Shown one piece after another: positions 43,144 through 52,556 of a DNA stretch of 64,000 nt. The DNA comes from Archangium lansingense. GTDB lineage: Bacteria > Myxococcota > Myxococcia > Myxococcales > Myxococcaceae. The position numbers and the translations under genes were made by a program. Where the stretch lies: positions 2,852,001 through 2,916,000 of the forward strand of contig NZ_JAPNKA010000001.1 in assembly GCF_026626635.1 (NCBI RefSeq). Reading direction: 5' to 3'. The notes below the pieces were generated by a model. That model made no database searches, was not told the origin of the DNA, and worked only from the letters and a program-made list of their open reading frames with translations. Numbering within the stretch: the stretch's first letter is position 1; each line of letters starts with the position of its first letter.

Positions 43144-43226
43144 GTGTGGGCGTCTTGCCTTGTTCACCCAGGAGCGCCAGCCACTTCATGGAAGCTTGGA
43201 AGGCTCATGCCTTCGAGACTACTTCC

Positions 43227-44591
43227 TCAGGCGAGAGGAGGCGCGGCCGTGCTCACCTGGGCCTCCTGCGCCTTGGGTTTGCGTAGCACCGAGGCGGCCA
43301 CGCCGCTCAACCCAATCAGGCCCACGAGGTTGGGGAACACCTGCAGGCCGTTCATCAGATCTCCCCAGGCCCAGATGGTCTCCACCTTGCCCGTGGCGCC
43401 GAAGACGACCAGGCCGCAGTAGATCCACCGGTAGGGTTTGGTGATGCGCAGGCCAAAGGCATACTCGAGGAACTGCTCGCCGTAGTAGGCCCAGCCAATC
43501 AGAGTCGTGTAGCCGAAGAGGAAGGCGCAGAAGGCGACCACCCATCCGCCCACCGTGGGAATCGCCGTGTTGAAGGCCTCGGCAACCACCGCCGTGCTGG
43601 TGCTCCCGGACGTCCACACTCCGCTCGCGAGAATCACCAGCGCGCTGATAGTCGAGGTGACACACGAGACGATGAACACCTCCATCACGGCCTGGAGTCC
43701 CTGTTTCACCGGTGCATCCGTCCGCGCCGTGCCGTACGCCACCGCCGCCGTGCCGTACCCGGCCTCGTTGGCATAGATGCCTCGGGCAATGCCATAGCGC
43801 ATGGCCGCCATCATCCCCACCCCGAGTGCACCACCTCCGGCTGCCTCCATGGAGAACGCCTCGCGCAGGATGAGCGAGAACACCGAGGGCAACTGCGCGA
43901 CATGGGTGAGGATGACGATGAGCCCTCCGGCCAGGTACAGCCCCACCTTCAAGGGCGCGAGCTTCTCCGCCGCGCGGCCAATGCTCTTCACGCCGCCGAT
44001 GACCACCAGCCACGTGAGCACCGCGATGGCCAGGCCCGAGTACAGTGGGCGAATGTTGAACTGGCTCTGCAGCACAACAGCCATGGAGTTGGGCTGGGTG
44101 AAGGGCGTCGTCGTGAGGGCGGCCACGCCGGCGATGACCGCGTAAAGCCAGGCGAGCTTCGGCGAGCCGAGCCCGTCCTTCAGATAGTGCATGGGACCCG
44201 CTGACAGCCGCTCTCCGTTCACCTTGCGGTACTGGATGCCCAGCACGGCCTCGCAGAACTTGATGGTCGTGGCGAAGAAGCCGTACACCCAAATCCAGAA
44301 CAGCGCGCCCGGCCCACCGCTCACGATGGCCGTGGCCACACCCGCGATGTTGCCGGTGCCAATGGACGCTCCGAGCGCTGTCATGAAGGCCTGGAAGGGG
44401 CTCAGCGTTCCAGCGCCACTCGCCTGGGCCGGCGCCATGGCCCGCAGTCCCTCCCGGAAGTGCGTCACCTGGACGAACCGCAGCCGGATCGTCAGGAACA
44501 CACCAGTTCCCAACAAGAGGGCCATCGTCCAGGGGCCCCAGACGGCATTACTGGCTACGTCGATCGCGTTGCGGATGGGTTCAGGCAGCAT
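43227..44591 (-). CDS. agcS: sodium:alanine symporter family (AGCS) transporter
   Basis: 454 residues with about eleven membrane helices. Family signatures are visible: GTLSPFQAFMTALGASIGTGNIAGVATAI near residues 60-88, GGPGALFWIW, and GIARGIYANEAGYGTAAVAY near 270. AGCS proteins import alanine, glycine or D-alanine with sodium. ATG 44591. Monocistronic as far as I can see; divergent from the M14 peptidase gene with a 65-base gap. Confidence 0.95.
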   Translation of the reverse strand: MLPEPIRNAIDVASNAVWGPWTMALLLGTGVFLTIRLRFVQVTHFREGLRAMAPAQASGAGTLSPFQAFMTALGASIGTGNIAGVATAIVSGGPGALFWIWVYGFFATTIKFCEAVLGIQYRKVNGERLSAGPMHYLKDGLGSPKLAWLYAVIAGVAALTTTPFTQPNSMAVVLQSQFNIRPLYSGLAIAVLTWLVVIGGVKSIGRAAEKLAPLKVGLYLAGGLIVILTHVAQLPSVFSLILREAFSMEAAGGGALGVGMMAAMRYGIARGIYANEAGYGTAAVAYGTARTDAPVKQGLQAVMEVFIVSCVTSTISALVILASGVWTSGSTSTAVVAEAFNTAIPTVGGWVVAFCAFLFGYTTLIGWAYYGEQFLEYAFGLRITKPYRWIYCGLVVFGATGKVETIWAWGDLMNGLQVFPNLVGLIGLSGVAASVLRKPKAQEAQVSTAAPPLA

Positions 44592-44656
44592 GGGTTCCCG
44601 CCATCATCTCCCATCCGCGACTCCGGGGCACCCACCGGGATAAAGAGAGGATTATC

Positions 44657-45943
44657 GTGACCGCCCCCGCCACCCCTCAGGAGCTCTTCGCCCTCTGGGC
44701 CGATGTCCGCCTCCAGGGCCTGCCGTCCCCCGCGCTCGTCCGCCATGTCCACGTGCAAGCCCAGCTCCGCCGCCTCCACCAGACGGCGCCGGATCTCTTC
44801 CAGTTGGAAGAGGTAGGACGCTCGGTGGAAGACCGCGCGCTGCGCCTCGTTCGCGTGGGCACTGGCCCCCGGCACATCCTCCTCTGGTCCCAGATGCACG
44901 GGGACGAGCCCACCGCCACCACGGCCCTGTTGGATCTCTTCGAGTATCTCCGCCGCCATCGCGCTCACCCCCGAGTGGCCCGGCTGCTCTTCGCGCTCAC
45001 CTTGCACGCCGTGCCCATGCTCAACCCCGACGGCGCCGAGCGCTTCCAGCGGCGCAATGCCCAGGGCATCGACGTCAACCGGGACGCGCTGGCCCTCCAG
45101 ACGCCCGAGGGCCGGACCCTCAAGGCGCTCCGCGACAGGCTCCAGCCGTCGCTCGGCTTCAACCTTCACAACCAGAGCTGGCGCACGGCGGTAGGGGGCG
45201 GCACGGCTCAGCCCGCCTCCATCTCCCTGCTCGCTCCGCCCTTTGACGCCTCGCGCGGCGACAACCCGGGCCGGGTGCTCGCCAAGAAGGTGTGCGCCGT
45301 CATCCGGGATGCTCTCGAGCCACTCGCGCCCGGCCAGATTGGTCGCTACGACGACTCCTTCGAGGTCCGCGCCTTCGGCGACAACCTGGTGCGCTGGGGC
45401 ACGCCTACCGTGCTCATCGAGACCGGTCCGTGGCCCTCGGCCGAGCCCGACGAGCCGTTGCTCCGGCTCAACTTCGTGGCCCTGGTGTCCGCCTTGGATG
45501 CGCTCGCCAGCGGCGCGGTGGAGCACGCGGACCTCGAGCGCTACGAGTCCATCCCCCTCAATGACAGCAAAGGCATGCTGCACCTTGTCATCCAGGGCGC
45601 TCACGTCTTCGGCGAGGCGGGGGAGGCCTTCCTCGCGGACGTGGGCGTGGCGGCGGCCCAGGCGGTGCGCACCCGCGAGGGCACTGCGTCCGTGGTGCTC
45701 TCAGGCTCCATCGAGGAGCTGGGAGATCTGCGCGTCTATGGAGCCGTGGAGAGGGTGGACGGCACCGGGCTCACCGTCGTGCCGCTGCCCTCCGGGGACG
45801 TGAAGGTGGGGGACTCGCTGCCCCTGCCGCCCCGGAGCGAGCGCACCTTGCGCGTGGGCCTGCCCGCGGAGCTGATGCTGCTGCGGCCGGTGGAGCCCGC
45901 GGGGCATTACCGCGTGGAGCGAATCATCTGCTACGAGCGGTGA
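44657..45943 (+). CDS. M14-type zinc carboxypeptidase-like protein
   Basis: 428 residues. The zinc motif HGDEPTAT (His-x-x-Glu) lies near residue 81, and the third ligand is His in NLHNQSW near 173. Substrate contacts appear as NPDGAERFQRRNAQGIDVNRD and the catalytic Glu may be in IETGPWPS. The C-terminal 130 residues are a small beta-domain. No signal peptide, so it probably acts in the cytoplasm on short peptides or acyl-amino acids. GTG 44657 has GAGAGG six bases upstream. Confidence 0.85.
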   Translation: MTAPATPQELFALWADVRLQGLPSPALVRHVHVQAQLRRLHQTAPDLFQLEEVGRSVEDRALRLVRVGTGPRHILLWSQMHGDEPTATTALLDLFEYLRRHRAHPRVARLLFALTLHAVPMLNPDGAERFQRRNAQGIDVNRDALALQTPEGRTLKALRDRLQPSLGFNLHNQSWRTAVGGGTAQPASISLLAPPFDASRGDNPGRVLAKKVCAVIRDALEPLAPGQIGRYDDSFEVRAFGDNLVRWGTPTVLIETGPWPSAEPDEPLLRLNFVALVSALDALASGAVEHADLERYESIPLNDSKGMLHLVIQGAHVFGEAGEAFLADVGVAAAQAVRTREGTASVVLSGSIEELGDLRVYGAVERVDGTGLTVVPLPSGDVKVGDSLPLPPRSERTLRVGLPAELMLLRPVEPAGHYRVERIICYER

Positions 45944-46003
45944 ATTCCCAAGTTTCGAAAATGTGACTAATGTGCGCCCCACTTCCCAGGAGGGGTCAGC
46001 ATC

Positions 46004-49000
46004 TTGTCTTCGCACGTTCGACTCGCGCGCGCGTGGTGTGTCCTGCTGTTGCTAGTGGGGACCAGCGCATGGGCCCAGGGCACCGCCGTCATCACCGGTA
46101 AAATCATCAACTCGGCCGACAAGAAGCCAGTGCAGGACGCATTGGTGACGGCCACGTCTCCGAGTCTTCAGGGCGAGCAGATAGTGGTGACCGACGCCAG
46201 CGGCCAGTACCGGATTCCGCAGCTGCCGCCGGGCACCTACACCCTCCGGGTGGAGGCCCAGGGCTTCCGCTTCTTCATTCGCAACGACATCCAGCTGCGC
46301 ATCGACCGCACCATCCGCTTCAACGTGGAGCTGCTGCCGGAGGGGGGCCTGAGCGAGGAGATGACCGTCACGGCCGCTCCGCCGACGGTGGACGTGGCCT
46401 CGAGCACCTCGGGCATGAGCGTGGACGCCAACATGCTGAAGAACCTGGCGGTGAGCCGCCCGGGCTCGAAGGGCTCGGCCTCGCGCTCCTTCGAGTCCCT
46501 GGCCGAGATGGCGCCGGGTGCCCAGGAGGACACCTACGGCGTGAGCATCAACGGAGGCACCTCGCCGGAGAACCAGTTCGTGGTGGATGGTCTGTCGGTG
46601 AACGACCCGGCCGTGGGCACCATCGGCACGCCGCTCTCGGTGGAGTTCGTCAAGGAGGTCAACGTCATCACCGGTGGCTACATGCCCGAGTTCGGCCGCT
46701 CCACGGGCGGCGTGATGAACGTGGTCACCAAGTCCGGCTCCAACGAGTTCCACGGCTCCGTGTTCGGCAACGTGGCCCCGGGCTTCCTGCAGTCGGCGGG
46801 TCCGGAGATCCTGCAGGCCGGCAGCGTCATCTCCGCCAAGGGCACGCCGTGGAACCAGGGGGACTTCGGTTTCGAACTGGGCGGCCCCATCGTGAAGGAC
46901 AAGCTGTGGTTCTTCGCGGGCGTGGCCCCGGCGTTCAACCGCATCCAGGTGGCGCGGCAGATCAGCGTCCTGGACATCTGCACGGAGAAGAACGACGACA
47001 TCGGCTGCTCGGACATTGGCGTGCCGCGCAAGGACACCGCCACGGGCTACCAGATCGCCACGCCCATCGCGGGCGCCCGGACGGAGCGTTTCGCGGACGA
47101 GCGGACCATCCAGTACATCGGCAAGCTCACCTACCTCTTCAACCAGGACCACAACCTGTCGCTGTCGGTGTACGGCACGCCGACCTGGTCGGGCGGGGCC
47201 AACCGCTACGCCTTCAGCCGCGATGGCGCCCCCGAGGTGTGCGAGGGCTTGTCGTGCACGGCCTACGTCCAGGGCGCCTATGACACCATCGCCACTCGCC
47301 GCACGAGCAGCGCGCTGGACGTGGTGGCCAAGCAGAGCTCCTCCTTCTTCAACAAGTCGCTGCTGATCGACGCGACGGTTGGCTGGCACCGCCAGGACGC
47401 CACCACCCTTCCGTCCGATGGCTCGGGGCTCTCCTCGGGCACGGGGCTCTCCGCGATTCCCAACGTCACCTGGCGGCGCTCGCGCAGCGTGTCCGGTGGG
47501 GTGACGCGGCGCGACTGGCACAGCATCACCGAGTACGAGCAGCTTCCCGACCCCTCCGTCTGTGACTCCCCGGCGGGGCTGAACGCCACCCGGTGCCCCG
47601 TCACCTCGTACGTGGGGGGCGGGACCGGCACCATCAACATCTCGAAGATGGACCGCTACCAGGGCAAGGTGCTGGGCACCTACCTGTTCGAGGCGCTCGG
47701 CCACCACGTCATCAAGGCCGGCGTTGACGCCGAGGGCGCCAGCTTCTTCATCGACCGCGCGCGCACCGGTCTGACCACCTTCCGCGAGAGCCTGGACGGC
47801 ACCAACTTCGAGAGCCGGGTCCAGTACGGCTACCTCCAGGGGCCGGACCAGCCCGAGCCCCTCACCAGCCTGCGGGGCACCACCACCTCGATGACGTTCG
47901 GCGGCTTCGTCCAGGACAGTTGGTCCATCCTCGACAAGGTGACGGTCAACGCGGGCGTGCGCTACGACACGCAGACCATCTGGGGCCTGGATGGCAAGGT
48001 GGGCCTGCACCTGCCCCACCAGTGGTCGCCCCGCGTCGGCGTCATCTACGACTTCACCCAGCAGGGGCGCTCGAAGCTCTTCGTCAACTACGCGCGCTTC
48101 TACGAGAACATCCCCCTGGACATGGCCGTCCTGTCGTTCCCCCAGCAGCAGCTTCTGTCGGCCACCTACAACGCGCCCAGGTGCGACCCCCTGGACCCCG
48201 CCGACCTGCTGCAGGGTGGGGACTGCAACACGGACGACAACCGGCGGGTCGTCGGTGGCCCGGAGAGCTCCAGTCAGAAGTGGCTCTCCGAGGGTGGCGA
48301 TCGCGTGCCGGTGGATCCCAACATTCGAGCCCAGTCCAGCGACGAGTTCGTGGTGGGCGGCGAGTACGAGGTGCTGCTCGGGCGCGTGGGCCTGATGTAC
48401 ACCAAGCGCTACCTCAACGACGTCATCGAGGACATGAGCCGCGACGACGGCACCACCTTCTTCCTGGGCAACCCGGGCAAGGGCTACTCGAAGGACTTCC
48501 CGCTGGCGCGCCGCGACTACGACGCGGTGAACGTCTACTACACCAAGGCCTTCTCCAATCAGTGGCTGGCCCAGGTCAGCTACACGTGGTCCTCGCTGCA
48601 GGGCAACTACTCGGGCCTGTTCCGCGCGGACACCGGCCAGCTCTCGCCCAACCTGACGCGCGACTTCGACCTGCTGTCGCTCACCGTCAACCGCGACGGC
48701 CCGCTGCCCGGTAACCGCACGCACGCCTTCAAGGTCTTCGGCGCCAAGGAGTTCCAGCTCACCAAGGAGCTGAGCCTCAACGTGGGTGGTGGCTACCGGG
48801 CCCGCTCGGGCGCGCCGCTCAACTACCTGGGCTACCACCCGCGGCGCAGCGGCTCGGAGACGTTCATCCTGCCGCGTGGCAGCGGGGGCGAGTTGCCGTG
48901 GATCCACAACCTGGACACGCACGTGGGCATCAACCGCAAGCTGTTCGGCAACTACACGCTCAGCCTCACCCTGGACGTCTTCAACGTCTTCAACTTCCAG

Positions 49001-49243
49001 GGCGTGACGGGCATTGATCAGACGTTCACCTTCACCCAGGTACACCCCATCGAGGGGGGCGGCACGGCGGCGGATGTGGAGGCCTGCCGGCAGGGCGACT
49101 GCAAGGTCAAGGTCTACGAAGCCAACAAGCCGGTGGAGGACTCTCGGACCCTCTCCGCGGCCGAGATCAACCCCAACTTCAAGAAGCCGACCTCATACCA
49201 GGCGCCTCGGTCCATCCGCTTCGGCATGAAGCTGAGCTTCTAG
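46004..49243 (+). CDS. Oar-like TonB-dependent outer-membrane receptor
   Basis: 1079 residues. Signal peptide ends in AWAQ. A carboxypeptidase-regulatory-like domain (AVITGKIINSADKKPVQDALV...SGQYRIPQLPPGTYTLRVEAQGF) covers about 26-105, then a plug domain (FVVDGLSVNDPAVGTIGTPLSVEFVKEVNVITGGYMPE shortened here to its core VDGLSVND near 190), then a large barrel ending in RSIRFGMKLSF with terminal Phe. This matches Oar proteins of myxobacteria, linked to protease export and development. The start is TTG 46004 behind AGGAGGGG. The lipoprotein gene follows 23 bases later, likely as an operon. Confidence 0.93.
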   Translation: MSSHVRLARAWCVLLLLVGTSAWAQGTAVITGKIINSADKKPVQDALVTATSPSLQGEQIVVTDASGQYRIPQLPPGTYTLRVEAQGFRFFIRNDIQLRIDRTIRFNVELLPEGGLSEEMTVTAAPPTVDVASSTSGMSVDANMLKNLAVSRPGSKGSASRSFESLAEMAPGAQEDTYGVSINGGTSPENQFVVDGLSVNDPAVGTIGTPLSVEFVKEVNVITGGYMPEFGRSTGGVMNVVTKSGSNEFHGSVFGNVAPGFLQSAGPEILQAGSVISAKGTPWNQGDFGFELGGPIVKDKLWFFAGVAPAFNRIQVARQISVLDICTEKNDDIGCSDIGVPRKDTATGYQIATPIAGARTERFADERTIQYIGKLTYLFNQDHNLSLSVYGTPTWSGGANRYAFSRDGAPEVCEGLSCTAYVQGAYDTIATRRTSSALDVVAKQSSSFFNKSLLIDATVGWHRQDATTLPSDGSGLSSGTGLSAIPNVTWRRSRSVSGGVTRRDWHSITEYEQLPDPSVCDSPAGLNATRCPVTSYVGGGTGTINISKMDRYQGKVLGTYLFEALGHHVIKAGVDAEGASFFIDRARTGLTTFRESLDGTNFESRVQYGYLQGPDQPEPLTSLRGTTTSMTFGGFVQDSWSILDKVTVNAGVRYDTQTIWGLDGKVGLHLPHQWSPRVGVIYDFTQQGRSKLFVNYARFYENIPLDMAVLSFPQQQLLSATYNAPRCDPLDPADLLQGGDCNTDDNRRVVGGPESSSQKWLSEGGDRVPVDPNIRAQSSDEFVVGGEYEVLLGRVGLMYTKRYLNDVIEDMSRDDGTTFFLGNPGKGYSKDFPLARRDYDAVNVYYTKAFSNQWLAQVSYTWSSLQGNYSGLFRADTGQLSPNLTRDFDLLSLTVNRDGPLPGNRTHAFKVFGAKEFQLTKELSLNVGGGYRARSGAPLNYLGYHPRRSGSETFILPRGSGGELPWIHNLDTHVGINRKLFGNYTLSLTLDVFNVFNFQGVTGIDQTFTFTQVHPIEGGGTAADVEACRQGDCKVKVYEANKPVEDSRTLSAAEINPNFKKPTSYQAPRSIRFGMKLSF

Positions 49244-49266
49244 TGCGAGCACCTGGGAGAAACGCC

Positions 49267-49995
49267 ATGAACCTTCGATTGATTGGATTGGGCACGGGGG
49301 CGGTGCTGGCCGCCTCCACCCTGGGTGCCTGTGGCACCTATCAGCAGGATCCGCAGTGCGTGGTGGCCAAGGGGGCCTTCGCCACCGTCTACACGCTCAA
49401 GGAGGGGCAGGACGCCACCCAGGAGTGCGCCCAGCTCAAGCCGGAGCGCGTGGGCATGGAGAAGTACTTCAGCGTGGACCCCAGCGCCCCGGACTCGGTG
49501 ACCATGCGCTCGCGCGTGGTCGGCGAGCTGCTGGTGGATCCGAAGTACCAGGTGGAGCCGGACGCACACCAGCCCCACTCCCTGGGCGCGCTGAGCACGG
49601 ACGCTCCGGGCCCGGACAACTTCTGCGAGGTGCCCTCGCTCAACCCGACCCAGGTCGTGCTGCGCTCCACCACGGGTGGGGCGAACCGGAGCCTCACCTA
49701 CGCGTGGTCCAACCTGCGCGTCTACAACACGCCGGAAATACCGGGCACGCAGTTCACCGCCGAGCTGCGCTACTCCGAGAACGGCTGCACCGCCGAGTAC
49801 ACGGTCAAGGGCATCTGGCCCGTGGTGAGCTGCGGGACCGGCGGGAAGCCGGATGACTCCAAGTGCGACCCGAACCCGGATCCGGCGTCGGGCCGTTACC
49901 GCGGCTCGGGCATCAACCCCATCTTCCCGGTGAAGTGCGACCCGGTGGCGCTCTTCTGCGTGCTCACCGGTGAGGTGCCGTCCGACAAGCCCTGA
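49267..49995 (+). CDS. lipoprotein partner of the Oar-like receptor
   Basis: 242 residues, unrecognised. Lipobox STLGAC; the mature part is beta-rich with about nine further cysteines, several probably disulfide-bonded (PQCVV, ATQECAQ, NFCEVP, NGCTAEY, VSCGTG). ATG 49267 is chosen for GGGAGA seven bases upstream. It starts 23 bases after the receptor stop, so it probably works with it at the outer membrane, as SusD-like or surface-exposed partners do (inference). Confidence 0.8.
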   Translation: MNLRLIGLGTGAVLAASTLGACGTYQQDPQCVVAKGAFATVYTLKEGQDATQECAQLKPERVGMEKYFSVDPSAPDSVTMRSRVVGELLVDPKYQVEPDAHQPHSLGALSTDAPGPDNFCEVPSLNPTQVVLRSTTGGANRSLTYAWSNLRVYNTPEIPGTQFTAELRYSENGCTAEYTVKGIWPVVSCGTGGKPDDSKCDPNPDPASGRYRGSGINPIFPVKCDPVALFCVLTGEVPSDKP

Positions 49996-50109
49996 GGCTC
50001 GTGTCAGGGCCTCCGCGTCCCCGCCCGCTCGGTGGGGGCGCGGAGTGCCCGTCAGGGGAGCCGGGGGGGCTCGCCTTTTCATGTGGGATGGTGTAGGGTT
50101 TGTGTCGCC

Positions 50110-52440
50110 ATGCACGTCTACGCCATCGAGCTGTCGAAGGAACTGGGCATCAAGCCCGAGCAGGTGGACCGGACCCTCGCCCTGAGTGAGGACGGGGCGA
50201 CCGTCCCCTTCATCGCCCGCTACCGGAAGGAGGCCACGGGGGGCCTGGACGAGGTTCAGATCCAAGCCATCCTGGACGGGGCCGCCGAGCGCGCCGAGCT
50301 GGACTCGCGCCGAGAGACGATCCTCCGCACCATCGAGGGGCAGGGGAAGCTCACCCCGGAGCTGACCCAGGCGCTCCAGCGGGCGAAGACGCGCACGGAG
50401 CTGGAGGACCTCTACCTCCCCTACAAGCCCAAGCGCCGCACCCGCGCGGCGATCGCCCGGGAGCGGGGCCTGGAGCCGCTCGCGGACCTGCTCTGGAAGC
50501 AGGAGACCGGGAAGAAGGAGGACGTGGCTGCCCGTGCGCGCGCCTTCGTCAACGCGGGCAAGGAAGTGCCGGACCAGGAGGCGGCGCTCGCCGGAGCGCG
50601 TGACATCTGCGCCGAGCGCGTGGCCGATGACGCGGGCCTGCGCCGCACTGCCCGCGAGATGTGCGTGCAGAAGGGCCGCCTGCGCTCGGCCATCGTCGCG
50701 AAGAAGAAGGGCGAGGCCACCAAGTTCGACAACTACGCGGACCACGAGGAGGACCTGTCCAAGGCGCCCTCGCACCGGATTCTGGCGCTGCTGCGTGGCG
50801 AGGCCGAGGAAGTGCTGCGCATCCAGCTCGCGCTCCCGGATGACGAGGTGAAGGGGACGCTGTCCTCGCGCGTGGTGACGAAGCCCCAGTCTCCCTTTGC
50901 CCCCGAGCTGCGCGCCGCGGTGGAGGACTCGTGGGACCGGCTCATGGGCCCCTCGCTGGAGTCCGAGCTGCGCAACGAGCTCAAGGAGCGCGCGGACCGC
51001 GAGGCCATCACCGTCTTCGGGCAGAACCTGCGCCACCTGCTGCTCACCGCGCCCGCGGGCAGTCGGCCCGTGCTCGCGCTGGACCCGGGCCTGCGCACCG
51101 GCATCAAGGCCACCATGATGGATGGCACTGGCAAGCTGGTGGACACCGCCACGCTCTACACCGAGAGGAGCGGCAGTGAGCGCGCGGCCGCCGCCAAGCA
51201 GTGCGGAGCCATCATCCTCAAGCACAAGCCCGAGCTCATCGCCGTGGGCAACGGCACCGGCAGCCGCGAGGCGGAGACCTTCGTGCGCGAGGTGCTCAAG
51301 GCGCTCGATTCCCAGGTGCCCGTGGTGTCCGTGAGCGAGCAGGGGGCCTCCATCTACTCGGCCTCCGAGACGGCGCGTGAGGAGTTCCCCGACCTGGACG
51401 TGTCGCTGCGTGGCGCGGTGTCCATCGGCCGCCGGCTGCAGGATCCGCTCGCCGAGCTGGTGAAGATCGACCCCAAGAGCATCGGCGTGGGGCAGTACCA
51501 GCACGACGTGGACCAGGGCCTGCTCAAGAAGAAGCTGGGCGAGGTGGTGGACTCGTGCGTCAACGCGGTGGGCGTGGACGTGAACACCGCGTCGCCGCAG
51601 CTGCTGGAGCACGTGTCCGGTATCGGCCCCACGCTGGCGAAGAAGATCGTCTCCCACCGCGCCGCCAAGGGCCGCTTCACCACGCGCCGCGAAATCCTCA
51701 AGGTGAGCGGGCTGGGTCCGAAGACGTTCGAGCAGGCCGCTGGCTTCCTGCGCGTCCATGGCCCCGAGCCCCTCGACGCGAGCGCCGTGCACCCGGAGCG
51801 CTACGGCGTCGTCGAGCGCATGGCGAAGGACCTGGGCGTGGACGTGAAGCAGCTGGTGGGCAACTCCGCGCTGGTGCGGAAGATCGACCCCAAGCGCTAC
51901 CTGGGACCGGACCTGGGCGAGATGACGCTCAAGGACATCCTCGCCGAGCTGGAGAAGCCCAGCCGCGACCCTCGCGGCGACTTCACTCCGCCCGCCTACC
52001 GTGAGGACCTGCAGAAGCTGGAGGACGTGAAGGAGGGGATGGTGCTCCAGGGCGTCGTCACCAACGTCACCGCCTTCGGGGCCTTCGTCGACGTGGGCGT
52101 GCACCAGGACGGGCTCGTCCACGTGTCCCAGCTCTCCACCCGCTTCATCAAGGATCCCAGCGAGGCGGCGAAGGTGGGCGACCGGTTGACCGTGAAGGTG
52201 CTGAGCGTGGACCTCGCCCGCAAGCGCCTCGCACTGTCCGTGCGTGCCGTCACCGAGGGCACCTCGGCGGCACCCGCTGGGAGTCCTCGCTCTTCTGGGA
52301 GCGATACGCGCTCCTCGGGTGGCGCTTCGCGACCCGCGCCCGCTCCGGCGGCCAGCAAGCAGGGGGGCGGCAAGGCTCCGGCCTCGCAGAAGCCCTCGGC
52401 CGAGCCCTTCAACAACCCCTTCCGCAATCTCAAGCGGTGA
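50110..52440 (+). CDS. tex: Tex-family RNA-binding transcription accessory protein
   Basis: 776 residues. N-terminal helical region begins AIELSKELGIKPEQVDRTLAL; a YqgF/RNase-H-like fold with LALDPGLRTGIKATMMD lies near 318; helix-hairpin-helix motifs (VNTASPQLLEHVSGIGPTLAKKI) near 490; and a C-terminal S1 RNA-binding domain (GMVLQGVVTNVTAFGAFVDVGVHQDGLVHVS) near 642. The tail after ~715 is a Ser/Pro/Ala-rich low-complexity extension. Tex supports transcription and stress tolerance. ATG 50110. Confidence 0.96.
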   Translation: MHVYAIELSKELGIKPEQVDRTLALSEDGATVPFIARYRKEATGGLDEVQIQAILDGAAERAELDSRRETILRTIEGQGKLTPELTQALQRAKTRTELEDLYLPYKPKRRTRAAIARERGLEPLADLLWKQETGKKEDVAARARAFVNAGKEVPDQEAALAGARDICAERVADDAGLRRTAREMCVQKGRLRSAIVAKKKGEATKFDNYADHEEDLSKAPSHRILALLRGEAEEVLRIQLALPDDEVKGTLSSRVVTKPQSPFAPELRAAVEDSWDRLMGPSLESELRNELKERADREAITVFGQNLRHLLLTAPAGSRPVLALDPGLRTGIKATMMDGTGKLVDTATLYTERSGSERAAAAKQCGAIILKHKPELIAVGNGTGSREAETFVREVLKALDSQVPVVSVSEQGASIYSASETAREEFPDLDVSLRGAVSIGRRLQDPLAELVKIDPKSIGVGQYQHDVDQGLLKKKLGEVVDSCVNAVGVDVNTASPQLLEHVSGIGPTLAKKIVSHRAAKGRFTTRREILKVSGLGPKTFEQAAGFLRVHGPEPLDASAVHPERYGVVERMAKDLGVDVKQLVGNSALVRKIDPKRYLGPDLGEMTLKDILAELEKPSRDPRGDFTPPAYREDLQKLEDVKEGMVLQGVVTNVTAFGAFVDVGVHQDGLVHVSQLSTRFIKDPSEAAKVGDRLTVKVLSVDLARKRLALSVRAVTEGTSAAPAGSPRSSGSDTRSSGGASRPAPAPAASKQGGGKAPASQKPSAEPFNNPFRNLKR

Positions 52441-52556
52441 GATTCCCTGCTCGGACGCCGGGCGTACCTGTCCGGCGTTCGTGAGGGTCTCGGGTCGCAT
52501 GGCCCCAAACGCGTCGGGCTCGTATATTCTGGCATCCCAGGATTTCTGGGCGAGCC

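Noticed and set aside
42920..43189. Small lipoprotein toxin gene upstream of the SitI6-type gene
   Set aside because: The frame starting MKWLALLG overlaps the immunity gene in another frame and soon becomes a shadow; at best it is a relic.
46052..49045. 997-codon frame antisense to the Oar-like receptor
   Set aside because: A shadow frame created by codon bias of the receptor gene; no ribosome-binding site or family motif.
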